NCBI GenBank assembly: GCA_036489905.1
Contig: DASXEX010000057.1
Coordinates: 1-21,798, forward strand
Length of the DNA: 21,798 nt
DNA from: JAICLK01 sp036489905
Lineage (GTDB): Bacteria > Patescibacteriota > Saccharimonadia > Saccharimonadales > UBA4665
Direction: 5' to 3'
In this document: positions 6,789 to 14,566 of the stretch, one piece after another
Numbering within the stretch: the first letter of the stretch is position 1
How the letters are laid out: every line of letters starts with the position of its first letter
Position numbers and translations under genes: made by a program
Notes under the pieces: model-generated
Databases searched by the model: none
Seen by the model: only the letters and a program-made list of their open reading frames with translations
Told to the model about the DNA's origin: nothing

Positions 6789-6974
6789 AGCAAAGGGGAG
6801 AGTGGGGTACGTCATACACGTTTGACTGTCTGCCACCGTTGACCCGTCGCCCGACCGACTGCTCTAGTTCCGGAAAAGCCGGGCTCGCGCAAATACTACC
6901 GCTCTTCCCTATAACATTCTGGACTTAACTGCATGCTGCCCCCACGCTCCCCTGCTCTTTGGGTTCAAACGAGC
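6789..6974 (+). ncRNA. Candidate structured non-coding RNA closed by a 16-bp long-range helix
   Basis: AGCA-aa-GGGGAG-a-GTGGGG (6789-6807) pairs with CCCCAC-g-CTCCCC-TGCT (6940-6956), giving 16 base pairs with one mismatch and one two-base bulge around 132 bases. The interior can form GCCCG/CGGGC and a CCGG-AAAAG-CCGG hairpin. A second hairpin, GCTCTTTG-GGTT-CAAAcGAGC (6954-6974), could be a weak 3' end but competes with the outermost pairs of the helix. A TTGACA promoter lies upstream. Size and architecture (about 170 bases, one long closing stem) would suit a 6S-like RNA, but I see no decisive 6S, tmRNA, SRP or RNase P signature. Strand is chosen from the promoter. Confidence 0.35.
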
Positions 6975-6976
6975 CA

Positions 6977-7921
6977 TTATTTGTAATAAGCACGGCCGTC
7001 GATACGAACATCGATGTATCGCGCCGGGGTTTTGCCACGAGCGGCAAGTCTGCGGGCAACCGCAACGAACGTACCCGCTTGCTGCAAGGCGCCGCTCTGG
7101 TCTTCCAGGTTGAATTTTACGAAATAGGGCTTGCCGGCGATGTAGGCGTCGACTTCGCTGGCGGCTGGCGGCAACACGATCCGCCGCACGCTGAAATGTT
7201 GCGCGTCCAGTTGCGCCACCATCGTTTGGATGAACGATACATTGTTGCTCGGAAGCGCCGTCTCACCGAGGTGTGGTTGCAGGCCGCTTTCGTCGGTCAC
7301 CGTCGGCACATGAAACGCAGCGAGCTGCGGCACACTGCCGACAGCCACGAGTGCCCGGCCAGTGCCGTCAAGCACAAACCTTCCGGAACGCGTTGCCAGC
7401 ACAAACGACGGATCCGACGGCTGAATGTATACGACCGGTTGATTGCCCACGATTGGCAGGGCTACCGAGACGTCGCTGAGTTCTGGGAACTGCGCCTCCA
7501 GCGCACTACTGATGCCGGCGACATTCACCGTCAATTTATTGCGATTGCCAAATGACTTTTTGAACAATACGGCCGCTGCCTGCCGATAGGCAGCCGTGCT
7601 TTGCAGAAAAACTTTGCCGCCGGTATTGGAAACCACGACGATTTTGGGTTCGGTGTTCAACCTCAATTGACTAGACAAGGCTCCGAGCACGATCACGCCA
7701 GCAACGAGCAACAATGCGCGGCGTCTGAGCGTTCGCGAACTCCTGCCACGCCGTTTTGACACATCATCATCCTGCGGCAGCTCGCGGCCAACGTTCGTTT
7801 CGTTCGCCGACCGAGCAGCGTAGTACGAAAACACCCGGTTTTGGCCTTGCTCGGAGCGCATCGGCCGGCGCCGGCCGGCCGCTTCATCCTCATGCAAACG
7901 ACGTTTGTGCGGGAATTTCAT
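6977..7921 (-). CDS. ftsQ: Cell division protein FtsQ/DivIB-like
   Basis: The 314-aa protein has a basic cytoplasmic N-terminus (about 1-68), one membrane helix at about 69-85 (ALLLVAGVIVLGALSS), then an extracellular part. That begins with a POTRA-like segment (IVVVSNTGGKVFL to FPELSDVSVALP) and ends in a beta-rich FtsQ-type domain finishing YIDVRIDGRAYYK, close to the family's usual YIDLR...-terminus. FtsQ links early and late division proteins and binds FtsL and FtsB. It is the last gene of the dcw run, starting four bases after the murG stop. The POTRA sequence is poorly conserved, so the family call rests on topology, C-terminal motif and position. Confidence 0.75.
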   Translation of the reverse strand: MKFPHKRRLHEDEAAGRRRPMRSEQGQNRVFSYYAARSANETNVGRELPQDDDVSKRRGRSSRTLRRRALLLVAGVIVLGALSSQLRLNTEPKIVVVSNTGGKVFLQSTAAYRQAAAVLFKKSFGNRNKLTVNVAGISSALEAQFPELSDVSVALPIVGNQPVVYIQPSDPSFVLATRSGRFVLDGTGRALVAVGSVPQLAAFHVPTVTDESGLQPHLGETALPSNNVSFIQTMVAQLDAQHFSVRRIVLPPAASEVDAYIAGKPYFVKFNLEDQSGALQQAGTFVAVARRLAARGKTPARYIDVRIDGRAYYK

Positions 7922-7925
7922 TGCT

Positions 7926-9092
7926 CTAACGGTTTGCTTCTTTCACTATTAGCACGGCCAATTCCTTAGCGGCATTTGGGTGTGCCAATTTGCCAAGTTG
8001 CACCGCAAGCGTTTGCCGCTCTTCGGAATTATCCAAAAGTCTCTTGATGGTACGCTGCAAAACTTCAGGCGTAGCGAGGAGATCTTGTTCCGTGATGCTT
8101 AGCGCGGCGTGTCGCTCTACTAAGGCTTGGACATTTTTGAGTTGGTGACCACCAGTGAGCAATGGATTCGCTACCACGATGCAGGCCTTATGTTGCACGG
8201 CAAACTCCGCCAAATTGGTAGCGCCGGCACGAGTTATAATCACGTCGGCTGCGCCGCTGTAGGCGTAGAGTTCCGTAACGAAACCCTTAACAATAACTCG
8301 CGCGCGTTGCTCCGCTTTCAGCAATTCATCATATTTTTGGACAAACACTACCTCGTGTAAACGGCCGGCAACATGCACCACCGCCAAATCCGGATACGAC
8401 TCAAGCAAGGCCGGCACGACTGCGGCTACGGCATTGTTCAGCGACAACGCCCCATTGCCACCGCCAGTAACGAAGAGGAGCTTGTCGGCCTTTTCAAGTC
8501 CAATCTGCTGTTTATACGCCGCTTTTTGCGCAGCGTCTACCGGATGGAATTCCGATTGAATCGGCACGCCCACCGTAACCGTTTTGTCCGACGGATACGA
8601 ATACACTTCCTTCGGCAAAGCAACAGCGTGCAACACGGCCCACTTAGCAATAATGCGGTTAGCCAAACTCGGAATGGCGTCAGAGTCGTGCGTAATATAA
8701 GGAATGTGGCGCAGGCGGCCACCAAGCGCCACGGGCACGCTCACAAATCCCCCGCGGGTAAAAATGATCGCGGGCTTAAGTTTCTTGAGCAATCGGTAAC
8801 TTTGCAAAATGCCCATAACCACCCGCACTGAATCGCGAATATTTTTGGCAAGGGTTGGGAGGTCAAAAATCTGCTTGATGCCCTCGCCGTGATAGCGCCG
8901 AAACTTCCCTGCCCTGACCGTATAAACTTCGTCAATAAACGGGCTGGCCGCAGGTATGTCCGACAGCTGGTCGCCGCGTTGGCCCACATAAATCAATTGG
9001 ATGTCAGGCTGCAATTGCTTTAGTTCGCGTGCGACCGCCAGGATCGGGGTAATATGCCCGCCTGATCCGCCGGCGGTCAAAAGGACCTTCAT
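7926..9092 (-). CDS. murG: MurG: UDP-GlcNAc--undecaprenyl-PP-MurNAc-pentapeptide GlcNAc transferase
   Basis: MurG adds GlcNAc to lipid I to make lipid II on the inner face of the membrane. From the chosen start the protein is 388 aa. It opens MKVLLTAGGSGGHITP, the N-terminal glycine-rich loop, has a second glycine loop GGGNGALSLNNAV, and the donor-binding segment TRAGATNLAEFAVQHKA followed by LLTGGHQLKN. I chose the ATG at 9092 because AAGGAG lies eight bases upstream. An upstream in-frame ATG at 9119 has no ribosome binding site. The gene overlaps the 3' end of ftsW by 89 bases in another frame. Length is slightly above the usual 350-370. Confidence 0.93.
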   Translation of the reverse strand: MKVLLTAGGSGGHITPILAVARELKQLQPDIQLIYVGQRGDQLSDIPAASPFIDEVYTVRAGKFRRYHGEGIKQIFDLPTLAKNIRDSVRVVMGILQSYRLLKKLKPAIIFTRGGFVSVPVALGGRLRHIPYITHDSDAIPSLANRIIAKWAVLHAVALPKEVYSYPSDKTVTVGVPIQSEFHPVDAAQKAAYKQQIGLEKADKLLFVTGGGNGALSLNNAVAAVVPALLESYPDLAVVHVAGRLHEVVFVQKYDELLKAEQRARVIVKGFVTELYAYSGAADVIITRAGATNLAEFAVQHKACIVVANPLLTGGHQLKNVQALVERHAALSITEQDLLATPEVLQRTIKRLLDNSEERQTLAVQLGKLAHPNAAKELAVLIVKEANR

Positions 9093-10287
9093 GCGCCGTT
9101 CTCCTTCCGTTATCATCATTTGTTTCGTTCACATAGCTCGTGTAGCGCGAGATTTGGAAAACTACGCCCATCGCCGCCATCACAAACACGACACTCGTGC
9201 CGCCGTAACTGATAAACGGCAGCGTAATGCCTTTGAGCGGCAGCAGGCCGATCATCGCCCCGATATTAATGATTGACTGGACACTCAGCCACACCAACAC
9301 GCCCATCACGAACAACCGGCTGAAGTCGTTCGGCGCGCGCGCGGCAATATTTTTCAGCCGGCCGAAAAGCGCCGCAAACAAAGCCAACAAAATCGCCACG
9401 CCGATGAAGCCGAATTTCTCGGCGTAAATCGCAAAAATCGAATCGTTCGATGCTTCCGGCAAATAACCGTACGCCTGCACGCTGCGCCCAAGTCCAAGGC
9501 CGATAAGTCCACCGGAGCCGACCGAAATTAGTGCTTGGCACGCCTGATAGCCGGTCGTCTGGCAATCCGCCGTTGGATGCAAAAACGTCATGAGCCGCTC
9601 GCGCCGGTATGGCACAACTGAAATCGCGAGCACGCCGCCAATCAAAAGGATACCGCCCACCAATACCAGACGTTTCAGCGGCATGCCGCCCACGAATGCC
9701 AGCGCGCCCATCATCGCCAGCATCACCACCGCCGAGCCGAAGTCGCTTTGCACCCCGGCAACTACCAAACCGACAATCACCACCACAATGAGAAACGGTT
9801 TCAGCGTGCTACGCGTATCTGTAATTAAATTATTTTTTATTCGGTCAGCGAGCAATCCGGCCAACCAAACGAGCACCGCGAATTTGAGCAACTCGACCGA
9901 CTGAAATGAAAAGCTGCCTAGACGAATCCAGCGATGCGCCGGGTATTGCGGATTTCCCGGCGTCACAAGTGCCACCAGAGTCGCGAGCGCCGCAAATACC
10001 AGCAGCGGCTTGTGCCAACGCCGCCAGTCGCCAATCGGCACCCGCGACGTAACAAAAAACGCAACAAGCGCGAGCGCTATGGCAATCAGCTGCCTACTGC
10101 TGTAAAAATTACTGCTAACATTATTTGCAAGCGCGAGTGCCGGGCCGATAGCATAAATCACCACGACGCCAATCGTCAACAAAATTAACATTAAAATGAG
10201 CAATCCATAATCCGGCCGATGTCGCCGGTGCTGCGCCTCGGTGCCAGCGTAGCGATCGCGCCTAAGACCGCGGGCGCTCGGCTGCAT
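9004..10287 (-). CDS. ftsW: FtsW: SEDS-family peptidoglycan glycosyltransferase
   Basis: FtsW polymerises lipid II at the septum with its partner transpeptidase (here the ftsI product upstream). The 427-aa protein has about ten membrane helices after a basic N-terminus (1-26). Family motifs are VQSDFGSA, LPEASNDSIFAIYAEKFGFIG (the large extracellular loop region) and KGITLPFISYGGTS near the C-terminus. FtsW proteins usually end soon after the ISRY-type helix. This one continues about 35 residues in a very basic tail (RRTAHEGPFDRRRIRRAYY) because no stop occurs until inside murG. A GGGGAG ribosome binding site lies about 10 bases before the ATG, within the end of the preceding small ORF. Confidence 0.93.
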   Translation of the reverse strand: MQPSARGLRRDRYAGTEAQHRRHRPDYGLLILMLILLTIGVVVIYAIGPALALANNVSSNFYSSRQLIAIALALVAFFVTSRVPIGDWRRWHKPLLVFAALATLVALVTPGNPQYPAHRWIRLGSFSFQSVELLKFAVLVWLAGLLADRIKNNLITDTRSTLKPFLIVVVIVGLVVAGVQSDFGSAVVMLAMMGALAFVGGMPLKRLVLVGGILLIGGVLAISVVPYRRERLMTFLHPTADCQTTGYQACQALISVGSGGLIGLGLGRSVQAYGYLPEASNDSIFAIYAEKFGFIGVAILLALFAALFGRLKNIAARAPNDFSRLFVMGVLVWLSVQSIINIGAMIGLLPLKGITLPFISYGGTSVVFVMAAMGVVFQISRYTSYVNETNDDNGRRTAHEGPFDRRRIRRAYYPDPGGRTRTKAIAA

Positions 10288-10290
10288 TGG

Positions 10291-10419
10291 TTAATATCTC
10301 CCCATAAGGGACACGGTCAAACCGGACACGCCGGCCGCTTGCAAGCTGGTGACATCCAGATTCTTCGCAAAAAACCACATCAAGGTCGAGCTTCGAACCG
10401 CAAGGTGCAACGTTGTCAT
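10291..10419 (-). CDS. Putative 42-aa ORF between ftsI and ftsW
   Basis: The frame reads MTTLHLAVRSSTLMWFF... to MGRY and stops three bases before the ftsW ATG. AAGGAA lies about 10 bases before its ATG. The ftsW ribosome binding site is inside its last codons, so ftsW would be translationally coupled to it. The residues are moderately hydrophobic with no family resemblance. Other bacteria keep mraY and murD at this place in the cluster, so this may be a filler, a coupling ORF or a true miniprotein. The coding call rests on position and ribosome binding site only. Confidence 0.4.
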   Translation of the reverse strand: MTTLHLAVRSSTLMWFFAKNLDVTSLQAAGVSGLTVSLMGRY

Positions 10420-10464
10420 AAAAAGTGTTTCCTTTTGTTTTAAGCTGGTTTTATTGTATCATCT

Positions 10465-12255
10465 TTAGTTCTTTGGCGTGACGTCGCCATCGTTGATGAG
10501 CATGTGGGCAATGTCGGCAAACACCGGCTGGCCGCCAAGCGAACCGGCATAGCCCGGCACGTTCGGCTTGATATTGAAGACAACGATGACATACTGCGGC
10601 TTGTTGCCGCCGACGAAGCCGACGTACGTGCCGTTAAAAATACTGCTGTAATAACCGCCGCCCGGTTGCGCCACCTGCGCCGTGCCAGTTTTGCCGCCGA
10701 CCAAATAATCCGACGGAAAATTCATGAACCCGAAACCTTCGTGCAAATATTGTGTCACCACACCTTCCATGAGCGGAATGAGTTCCTGGCCGACTTTTGG
10801 GGCGACCACGTTCTTTTCCAAAACTTTGGGCTGGTTCGTAGTGGTTTTACCCGTATTTGGGTCAATTGTCTGAGATACCAGCGTTGGCTGATAATACGTG
10901 CCGCCATTTAGCACGCTGGAAAGCGCCGCGCCCATTTGCAGCGCCGTCACCTGCACGCCTTGCCCAAAAGCGGTGTTGGCGTAGGTCAGCGCCAATGCCG
11001 GCTGGCTCGGATTATCCGACGGCACATAACCGGGTGATTCGTAGCCTTGCTCGATGCCCGTATCCTCGCCCAGACGGAAATGTTTCGTCATGTAATCGTG
11101 CCATGTATTGATTCCTTTTTGATTAATTTGCGTGCCGCCCGGCTGGCTCATTTGCATCAGCATCCAGGTCGCGCCAGTGTTGAGCGACAGCGCCAGGATG
11201 CTCTGAATATTCTGTTCGCGCGGCCCGCCGTCTTGTTCGATGTCGGTGATATTGAAGTTGTCGACCAGCCAGTGCGCCGGATCGTAAAAGCTCTCGTCGG
11301 GCGTTATCGCGCCGCTATTCAGCGCGGCCGAAGTCGTGAGCGTCTTCATGCTTGAGCCAGGCTCGATGGCGTTGCTCACCGCCGCGTTTTCAAACAAACT
11401 CGGATTGCTGACATTCTGATAATTAGCCGGGTTGTAGCTCGGATAGTTGGCCATGGCTTTCACCTGACCGGTGTTCGGGTCCATGACAATCGCGCTTAAG
11501 CCCTGCGAATTGGTTTTCTGGTACTCTCGAGCGAGAATCTGCTGCACTTGCTGTTGCATGCCAATGTTAACGCTTAAAACCACGTTATTGCCAGCCTGCG
11601 GCGCAATGTCGACATTATCGCCGGTGGCGGCCAGCGGCACGCCGTTCGCATCGGTAATTGCTTTGAGTTCTCCGGGCGTGCCGGCCAGCTCGCCATTCAG
11701 CGCCTGTTCGACGCCGTATTCCCCTTGCCCGCTGTTATTCACAAAACCGAGCAATTGCGCCGCCAGCGAGCCTTGCGGATAGGTGCGGTAATCTTGCTCC
11801 TGCGCGCCCAGGCCCGGGTATTTGTATGCCAACAACTTTTGCTCATGAGCCTGGGACACTTTGTTGGCGAGCACCACGTACTGCGTACCCTGCGTTTGTA
11901 ACTTGCTTTGATAACTGCTCGCCTTACCACCGAGCACGTTTGCCACAGTTTGCGCAACCTGTTTTGGATTTTTTATAAGGGTAGGATCGCCGTAAATCGT
12001 GTACAGCTTTTGGTTGAGCACAATCGGCACGATACTATTGCCATCGTGCGCTTCAATAATGCCGCGCGTGGCGGGAATGGCCGCCTGTTTCAGCTGATCG
12101 CTCAACGCCCGCTGATGGTAATAATCATAACGAATAACTTGCACATAGAACGCGCGCAACCCAAAAATAGCGAACACCAGCACCAGCACCACATACCAAA
12201 TAGTAATCCGCTGCGCTGCCGAAAGCAGTTGTTGCCGTTTGAATGTCGGAGTCAT
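10465..12255 (-). CDS. ftsI: Penicillin-binding protein 2/FtsI, septal D,D-transpeptidase
   Basis: This class B PBP cross-links septal peptidoglycan as the partner of FtsW. The 596-aa protein has an N-terminal membrane anchor (about 17-39), a pedestal/dimerisation domain (PATRGIIEAHDG near 61-72, YPQGSLAAQLLGFVNNSG) and a transpeptidase domain. The three active-site motifs are intact: SSMK with nucleophile Ser301, SLN at 357-359 and KTGT at 522-525. There is no PASTA domain. The start follows a TATAAT (12268-12263) and AAGGA immediately before the ATG, so an internal, near-leaderless start is possible besides read-through from ftsL, 47 bases upstream. Confidence 0.94.
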   Translation of the reverse strand: MTPTFKRQQLLSAAQRITIWYVVLVLVFAIFGLRAFYVQVIRYDYYHQRALSDQLKQAAIPATRGIIEAHDGNSIVPIVLNQKLYTIYGDPTLIKNPKQVAQTVANVLGGKASSYQSKLQTQGTQYVVLANKVSQAHEQKLLAYKYPGLGAQEQDYRTYPQGSLAAQLLGFVNNSGQGEYGVEQALNGELAGTPGELKAITDANGVPLAATGDNVDIAPQAGNNVVLSVNIGMQQQVQQILAREYQKTNSQGLSAIVMDPNTGQVKAMANYPSYNPANYQNVSNPSLFENAAVSNAIEPGSSMKTLTTSAALNSGAITPDESFYDPAHWLVDNFNITDIEQDGGPREQNIQSILALSLNTGATWMLMQMSQPGGTQINQKGINTWHDYMTKHFRLGEDTGIEQGYESPGYVPSDNPSQPALALTYANTAFGQGVQVTALQMGAALSSVLNGGTYYQPTLVSQTIDPNTGKTTTNQPKVLEKNVVAPKVGQELIPLMEGVVTQYLHEGFGFMNFPSDYLVGGKTGTAQVAQPGGGYYSSIFNGTYVGFVGGNKPQYVIVVFNIKPNVPGYAGSLGGQPVFADIAHMLINDGDVTPKN

Positions 12256-12302
12256 TCCTTTTATTATAATACGAACGATTAGTGAGGATCGCTTTTGCTT
12301 TA

Positions 12303-12650
12303 CTAGTCTTGCACGGCGGCGCTCGGTGCAACCGGCGTCAGATTTTTAGCGACAGCACTTGACTGGACACGGTCGAGCGATTGCAGGCGGGCCGAGGCGA
12401 CTTCAAGGTTGTCATTCTCGGACTTCAGCTGCGTTTGTTTTGCGTCAAGCGATGCGATTTTGTACCCGTACGCGTCCGTCTTCGTCACCTGCGTCAAGTA
12501 CAGCAGGCCGAGCAAACATGCGAGCACTATCAAAATTATAGTATTGCTGATGGGACCGAGTGTCCGCTCGCGGCTGCGAAACGAAACGGCATTTTGGTTT
12601 GGGCGCTGGTACCGTTGCCGGCCAAGTGCTAACGAGCTTGAATACGTCAT
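12303..12650 (-). CDS. ftsL: FtsL-like division protein
   Basis: The 115-aa bitopic protein has a basic cytoplasmic N-terminus (1-33), one membrane helix at about 34-53 (ISNTIILIVLACLLGLLYL) and an extracellular coiled-coil region at about 60-95 (YKIASLDAKQTQLKSENDNLEVASARLQSL in heptad-like spacing). This is the FtsL/FtsB topology. FtsL forms a complex with FtsQ and FtsB and activates FtsWI. Sequence identity in this family is always low, so the call rests on topology and on the position between rsmH and ftsI, the normal ftsL place. No separate ftsB is visible in the window. Confidence 0.75.
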   Translation of the reverse strand: MTYSSSLALGRQRYQRPNQNAVSFRSRERTLGPISNTIILIVLACLLGLLYLTQVTKTDAYGYKIASLDAKQTQLKSENDNLEVASARLQSLDRVQSSAVAKNLTPVAPSAAVQD

Positions 12651-12691
12651 ATTTTGTCTTTATTTTTGTTTTATTTTATGAACTTTTTCTG

Positions 12692-12765
12692 GTGTGATGG
12701 CCGCTGTTTTTGACGGCCATCACACGCGGTCCTTTAAGTTTTATTCAGACGATATTCGCCTGAAT
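12692..12765 (-). repeat. Two strong hairpins in the rsmH-ftsL intergenic transcript
   Basis: A perfect 12-base inverted repeat, GTGTGATGGCCG (12692-12703) with CGGCCATCACAC (12714-12725), has a 10-base loop. A second one (12743-12765) has 10-base arms with one G-T pair and a three-base loop. Neither is followed by a U-tract on either strand, so they are not standard terminators. An ATG in the larger hairpin on the minus strand opens a 14-codon frame (MAVKNSGHHTRKSS) preceded by AAAGGA nine bases upstream. A role in RNA processing or control of ftsL translation is a guess. Confidence 0.55.
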
Positions 12766-12785
12766 CTACCACGCGGACGTGGATC

Positions 12786-13730
12786 TTAACCGCTCGGGAA
12801 CGATCTGTTTGTACCTTGATTGGCATCAATCGCTCCTTTCTTTTTTATTTTCGCTGCGGCGCGGAGTTTTGCGCTCCGTGCTCGCGGATTAAAAACTATT
12901 TCAGTATCGTCGGCCGTGACGGGATGTTTGGTCAGTAAATCCAGTTCGGCATCGAATCGGTCGCCGCTAACTTCAGCAAACGCCTGTTTGACCAGCCGAT
13001 CCTCCAAGCTATGGAAGCTGATGACCGCAATTCGACCGCCAGGTTTCAGCAGCTCAATCCACAGCGGCAAACTTTTGGCCAAAAGGCCGAGTTCGTCGTT
13101 GACGGCAATTCGCAGCGCCTGAAACGTGCGCGTCGCCGGATGGACTTTGCTACGCCCTGGCCAGGCACGAGCAACAATGTGCGCTAATTCGGTGGTGGTT
13201 GCAATCGGCCGATTTTGCACGATTAAGCGCGCAATCTGCCGGGCTTTCGGCTCCTCGCCATCGCGCTTTAGGATTTCTGCCAGTTCGTCCGCAGAATATT
13301 TATTGACAATATCCGCGGCCGTAAGTTCCTGACTTTGATCCATGCGCATGTCGAGCGGGCCTTCTTGCGAAATCGCAAACCCTCGATTAGCTTCGTTAAG
13401 GTGCGGTGACGACACGCCCAAGTCTGCCAAAACCACATCAAACTGCCGCTTGTCCGCAATGAGCTCGCGGCTCGCGCTCAAAAAATCTTTTTGGATTATC
13501 TGAGCGCCGCTTCCGGCGAATTTTTCCTCGAGAACTTTGATCGCGTTTGCGTCGCGGTCTACGAGCACAAACTCGCCCGGATTTCTCGTCCGCGCCAATA
13601 TTTCCGTCGCATGCCCGCCATATCCCGCCGTCAGGTCGAGGTACGAATCCCCTGCCCTCGGGCCAAGATATTGTAGAACTTGCTCCGAAAGTACTGGAAC
13701 GTGTAGTGATTTTGAATGATCTTGGTGCAT
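12786..13730 (-). CDS. rsmH: 16S rRNA (cytosine1402-N4)-methyltransferase RsmH (MraW)
   Basis: RsmH methylates N4 of C1402 in 16S rRNA using S-adenosylmethionine. The protein opens MHQDHSKSLHVPVLSEQVL, with the SAM-binding YLDLTAGYGGHATEIL at about 30-45, LADLGVSSPHL, the GPLDMRMD motif, the HPATRTFQALRIAVNDEL motif and GGRIAVISFHSLEDR. The length from this ATG is 314 aa, matching the family (about 313). An upstream in-frame ATG at 13775 would add 15 lysine-rich residues encoded by A-rich leader sequence and is less likely. The gene follows mraZ after an unusually long gap of about 407 bases. Confidence 0.95.
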   Translation of the reverse strand: MHQDHSKSLHVPVLSEQVLQYLGPRAGDSYLDLTAGYGGHATEILARTRNPGEFVLVDRDANAIKVLEEKFAGSGAQIIQKDFLSASRELIADKRQFDVVLADLGVSSPHLNEANRGFAISQEGPLDMRMDQSQELTAADIVNKYSADELAEILKRDGEEPKARQIARLIVQNRPIATTTELAHIVARAWPGRSKVHPATRTFQALRIAVNDELGLLAKSLPLWIELLKPGGRIAVISFHSLEDRLVKQAFAEVSGDRFDAELDLLTKHPVTADDTEIVFNPRARSAKLRAAAKIKKKGAIDANQGTNRSFPSG

Positions 13731-14137
13731 CTTGCTTCTACTTTTTATTTTATATTTTTGTTTTGGCAAGGTCACCTAACCAGCAGCCAACTTTTTGTTT
13801 TTTTGTAAGTTTTTGTTTTTGTTTGATTGTCTGGCCGTATGTAAAGAAGTAAATTCGTGTTTTTGAGTACCTACGAGAAAGATTTAAAAAATCCTATGAA
13901 CTTCTTACTGCCGGACAATCTAAGTTTTTGAGAGACTTATGTGTGAGGTGGAGTTTTGGGAGGTGTTTAATGTAATGTGCAAAGGTTTTTTGAATGGTTG
14001 CCTTCGTCCATTTGTTGACTGCCAGTTAGCTAACCTCTGCGCTTTTCTCTGCCTAGACCGGAAAAGTTTTCTTGTTTCGCTAATTGATTGAGCCCGAATT
14101 GTTAATGTGCTGCTTGCCTCGAAGCTTGTGAGCGATT
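13731..14137 (-). other. Long mraZ-rsmH intergenic transcript region, A-rich and structured
   Basis: In a tight operon this gap of about 407 bases stands out. On the minus strand it contains a two-tier stem (13825-13920) and then a long A-rich stretch (about 13731-13823, repeated CAAAAA units) leading to the rsmH start. The only open frame (80 codons, beginning inside mraZ) is rich in S/R/T/Q and resembles no family, so I do not call it. No strong promoter for rsmH is visible. Confidence 0.5.
13825..13920 (-). ncRNA. Candidate structured RNA element in the dcw operon leader of rsmH
   Basis: GATTGTCTGG (13825-13834) is complementary to CCGGACAATC (13911-13920) at 9 of 10 positions. Immediately inside, GTAAaGAAGT (13841-13850) pairs with ACTTCTTAC (about 13900-13908) with one bulged A. 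A small GATTT-AAA-AAATC hairpin sits in the apical part. The outline is a stem of about 19 base pairs closing a loop of roughly 50 bases. It is not a recognisable tRNA or known riboswitch. A cis-regulatory role on rsmH is inferred. Confidence 0.4.
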
Positions 14138-14155
14138 TTAATCGCCGGCTTCGAG
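14118..14155 (-). repeat. Nested inverted repeat spanning the mraZ stop codon
   Basis: CTCGAAGC (14118-14125) pairs with GCTTCGAG (14148-14155). Inside, GCGAT (14132-14136) pairs with ATCGC (14141-14145). The hairpin covers the mraZ stop and has no U-tract after it, so it looks like an mRNA structure rather than a terminator. Confidence 0.5.
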
Positions 14156-14500
14156 CCGCCAATATGCGCCGGCACGTGTTGCCACGACGCTTCGTTTGAT
14201 GCCCGCGTGGTCGAGCAAATGTTGCTCGAGCGCAATGCGTCCCTGCTTGCCGTCGATGGCACCTTCGGCCTTGCCCCGCCGGAATTGGACGTTCAGGTCT
14301 GCCGTTGCTTCACTCAAGATATCGCCCTTGAGTTTCGGCTCGACCAGTTTGTCCCACACCGTTTTCGAGTACAGGTGCAGGTACTTTTTGAAGCCGCGCG
14401 TCACGACTACTCCGCTCGCGAACTCGTCACGAAGTTCGGCCGGTATGGTTAACCGCCGTTTGTCGTCGAGCTTGCGTTCGAAATAATCTACCGTGGCCAT
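14138..14500 (-). CDS. mraZ: MraZ transcriptional regulator, short form
   Basis: MraZ is a DNA-binding protein with two AbrB-like (SpoVT-AbrB) swapped-hairpin units that controls its own dcw operon. The first unit is at about 8-50 (ERKLDDKRRLTIPAELRDEF, with the D-x-K-x-R motif) and the second at about 80-112 (GAIDGKQGRIALEQHLLDHAGI). At 120 aa it is shorter than the usual 140-150, the loss being in the linker and C-terminus. It is the first gene of the cluster, with a leader of about 85 bases and four matching operator repeats upstream. No Shine-Dalgarno sequence is seen; the leader just before the ATG is A/T rich (AAATTAAATTAAAAGTC). Confidence 0.93.
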   Translation of the reverse strand: MATVDYFERKLDDKRRLTIPAELRDEFASGVVVTRGFKKYLHLYSKTVWDKLVEPKLKGDILSEATADLNVQFRRGKAEGAIDGKQGRIALEQHLLDHAGIKRSVVATRAGAYWRLEAGD

Positions 14501-14566
14501 GACTTTTAATTTAATTTGCTAGTGGTTTTTATTTTTGGTAAGTAACTCTTTTTTGCTGTCTAGGGC

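Noticed and set aside
6820..6890. RNase P-like string GGAAAAGCCGGGCTC
   Set aside because: It resembles the conserved GGAAAGTCCGGGCTC segment, but the invariant U is missing and no matching downstream conserved region exists before ftsQ.
12692..12725. Rho-independent terminator between rsmH and ftsL
   Set aside because: The stem is perfect but no U-tract follows it on either strand, and the genes around it form one operon.
13741..13830. Low-complexity T-rich tract as a + strand terminator
   Set aside because: No + strand gene ends here; on the transcribed minus strand it is an A-rich leader.
13825..13920. Possible tRNA with a 7-bp acceptor stem (GATTGTC/GACAATC)
   Set aside because: No T-loop, D-arm or anticodon-arm pattern and no CCA; treated as a structured mRNA element instead.
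13920..14162. 80-codon minus-strand frame between mraZ and rsmH
   Set aside because: Starts inside mraZ in another frame, S/R/T/Q-rich composition, no ribosome binding site; more likely leader RNA.
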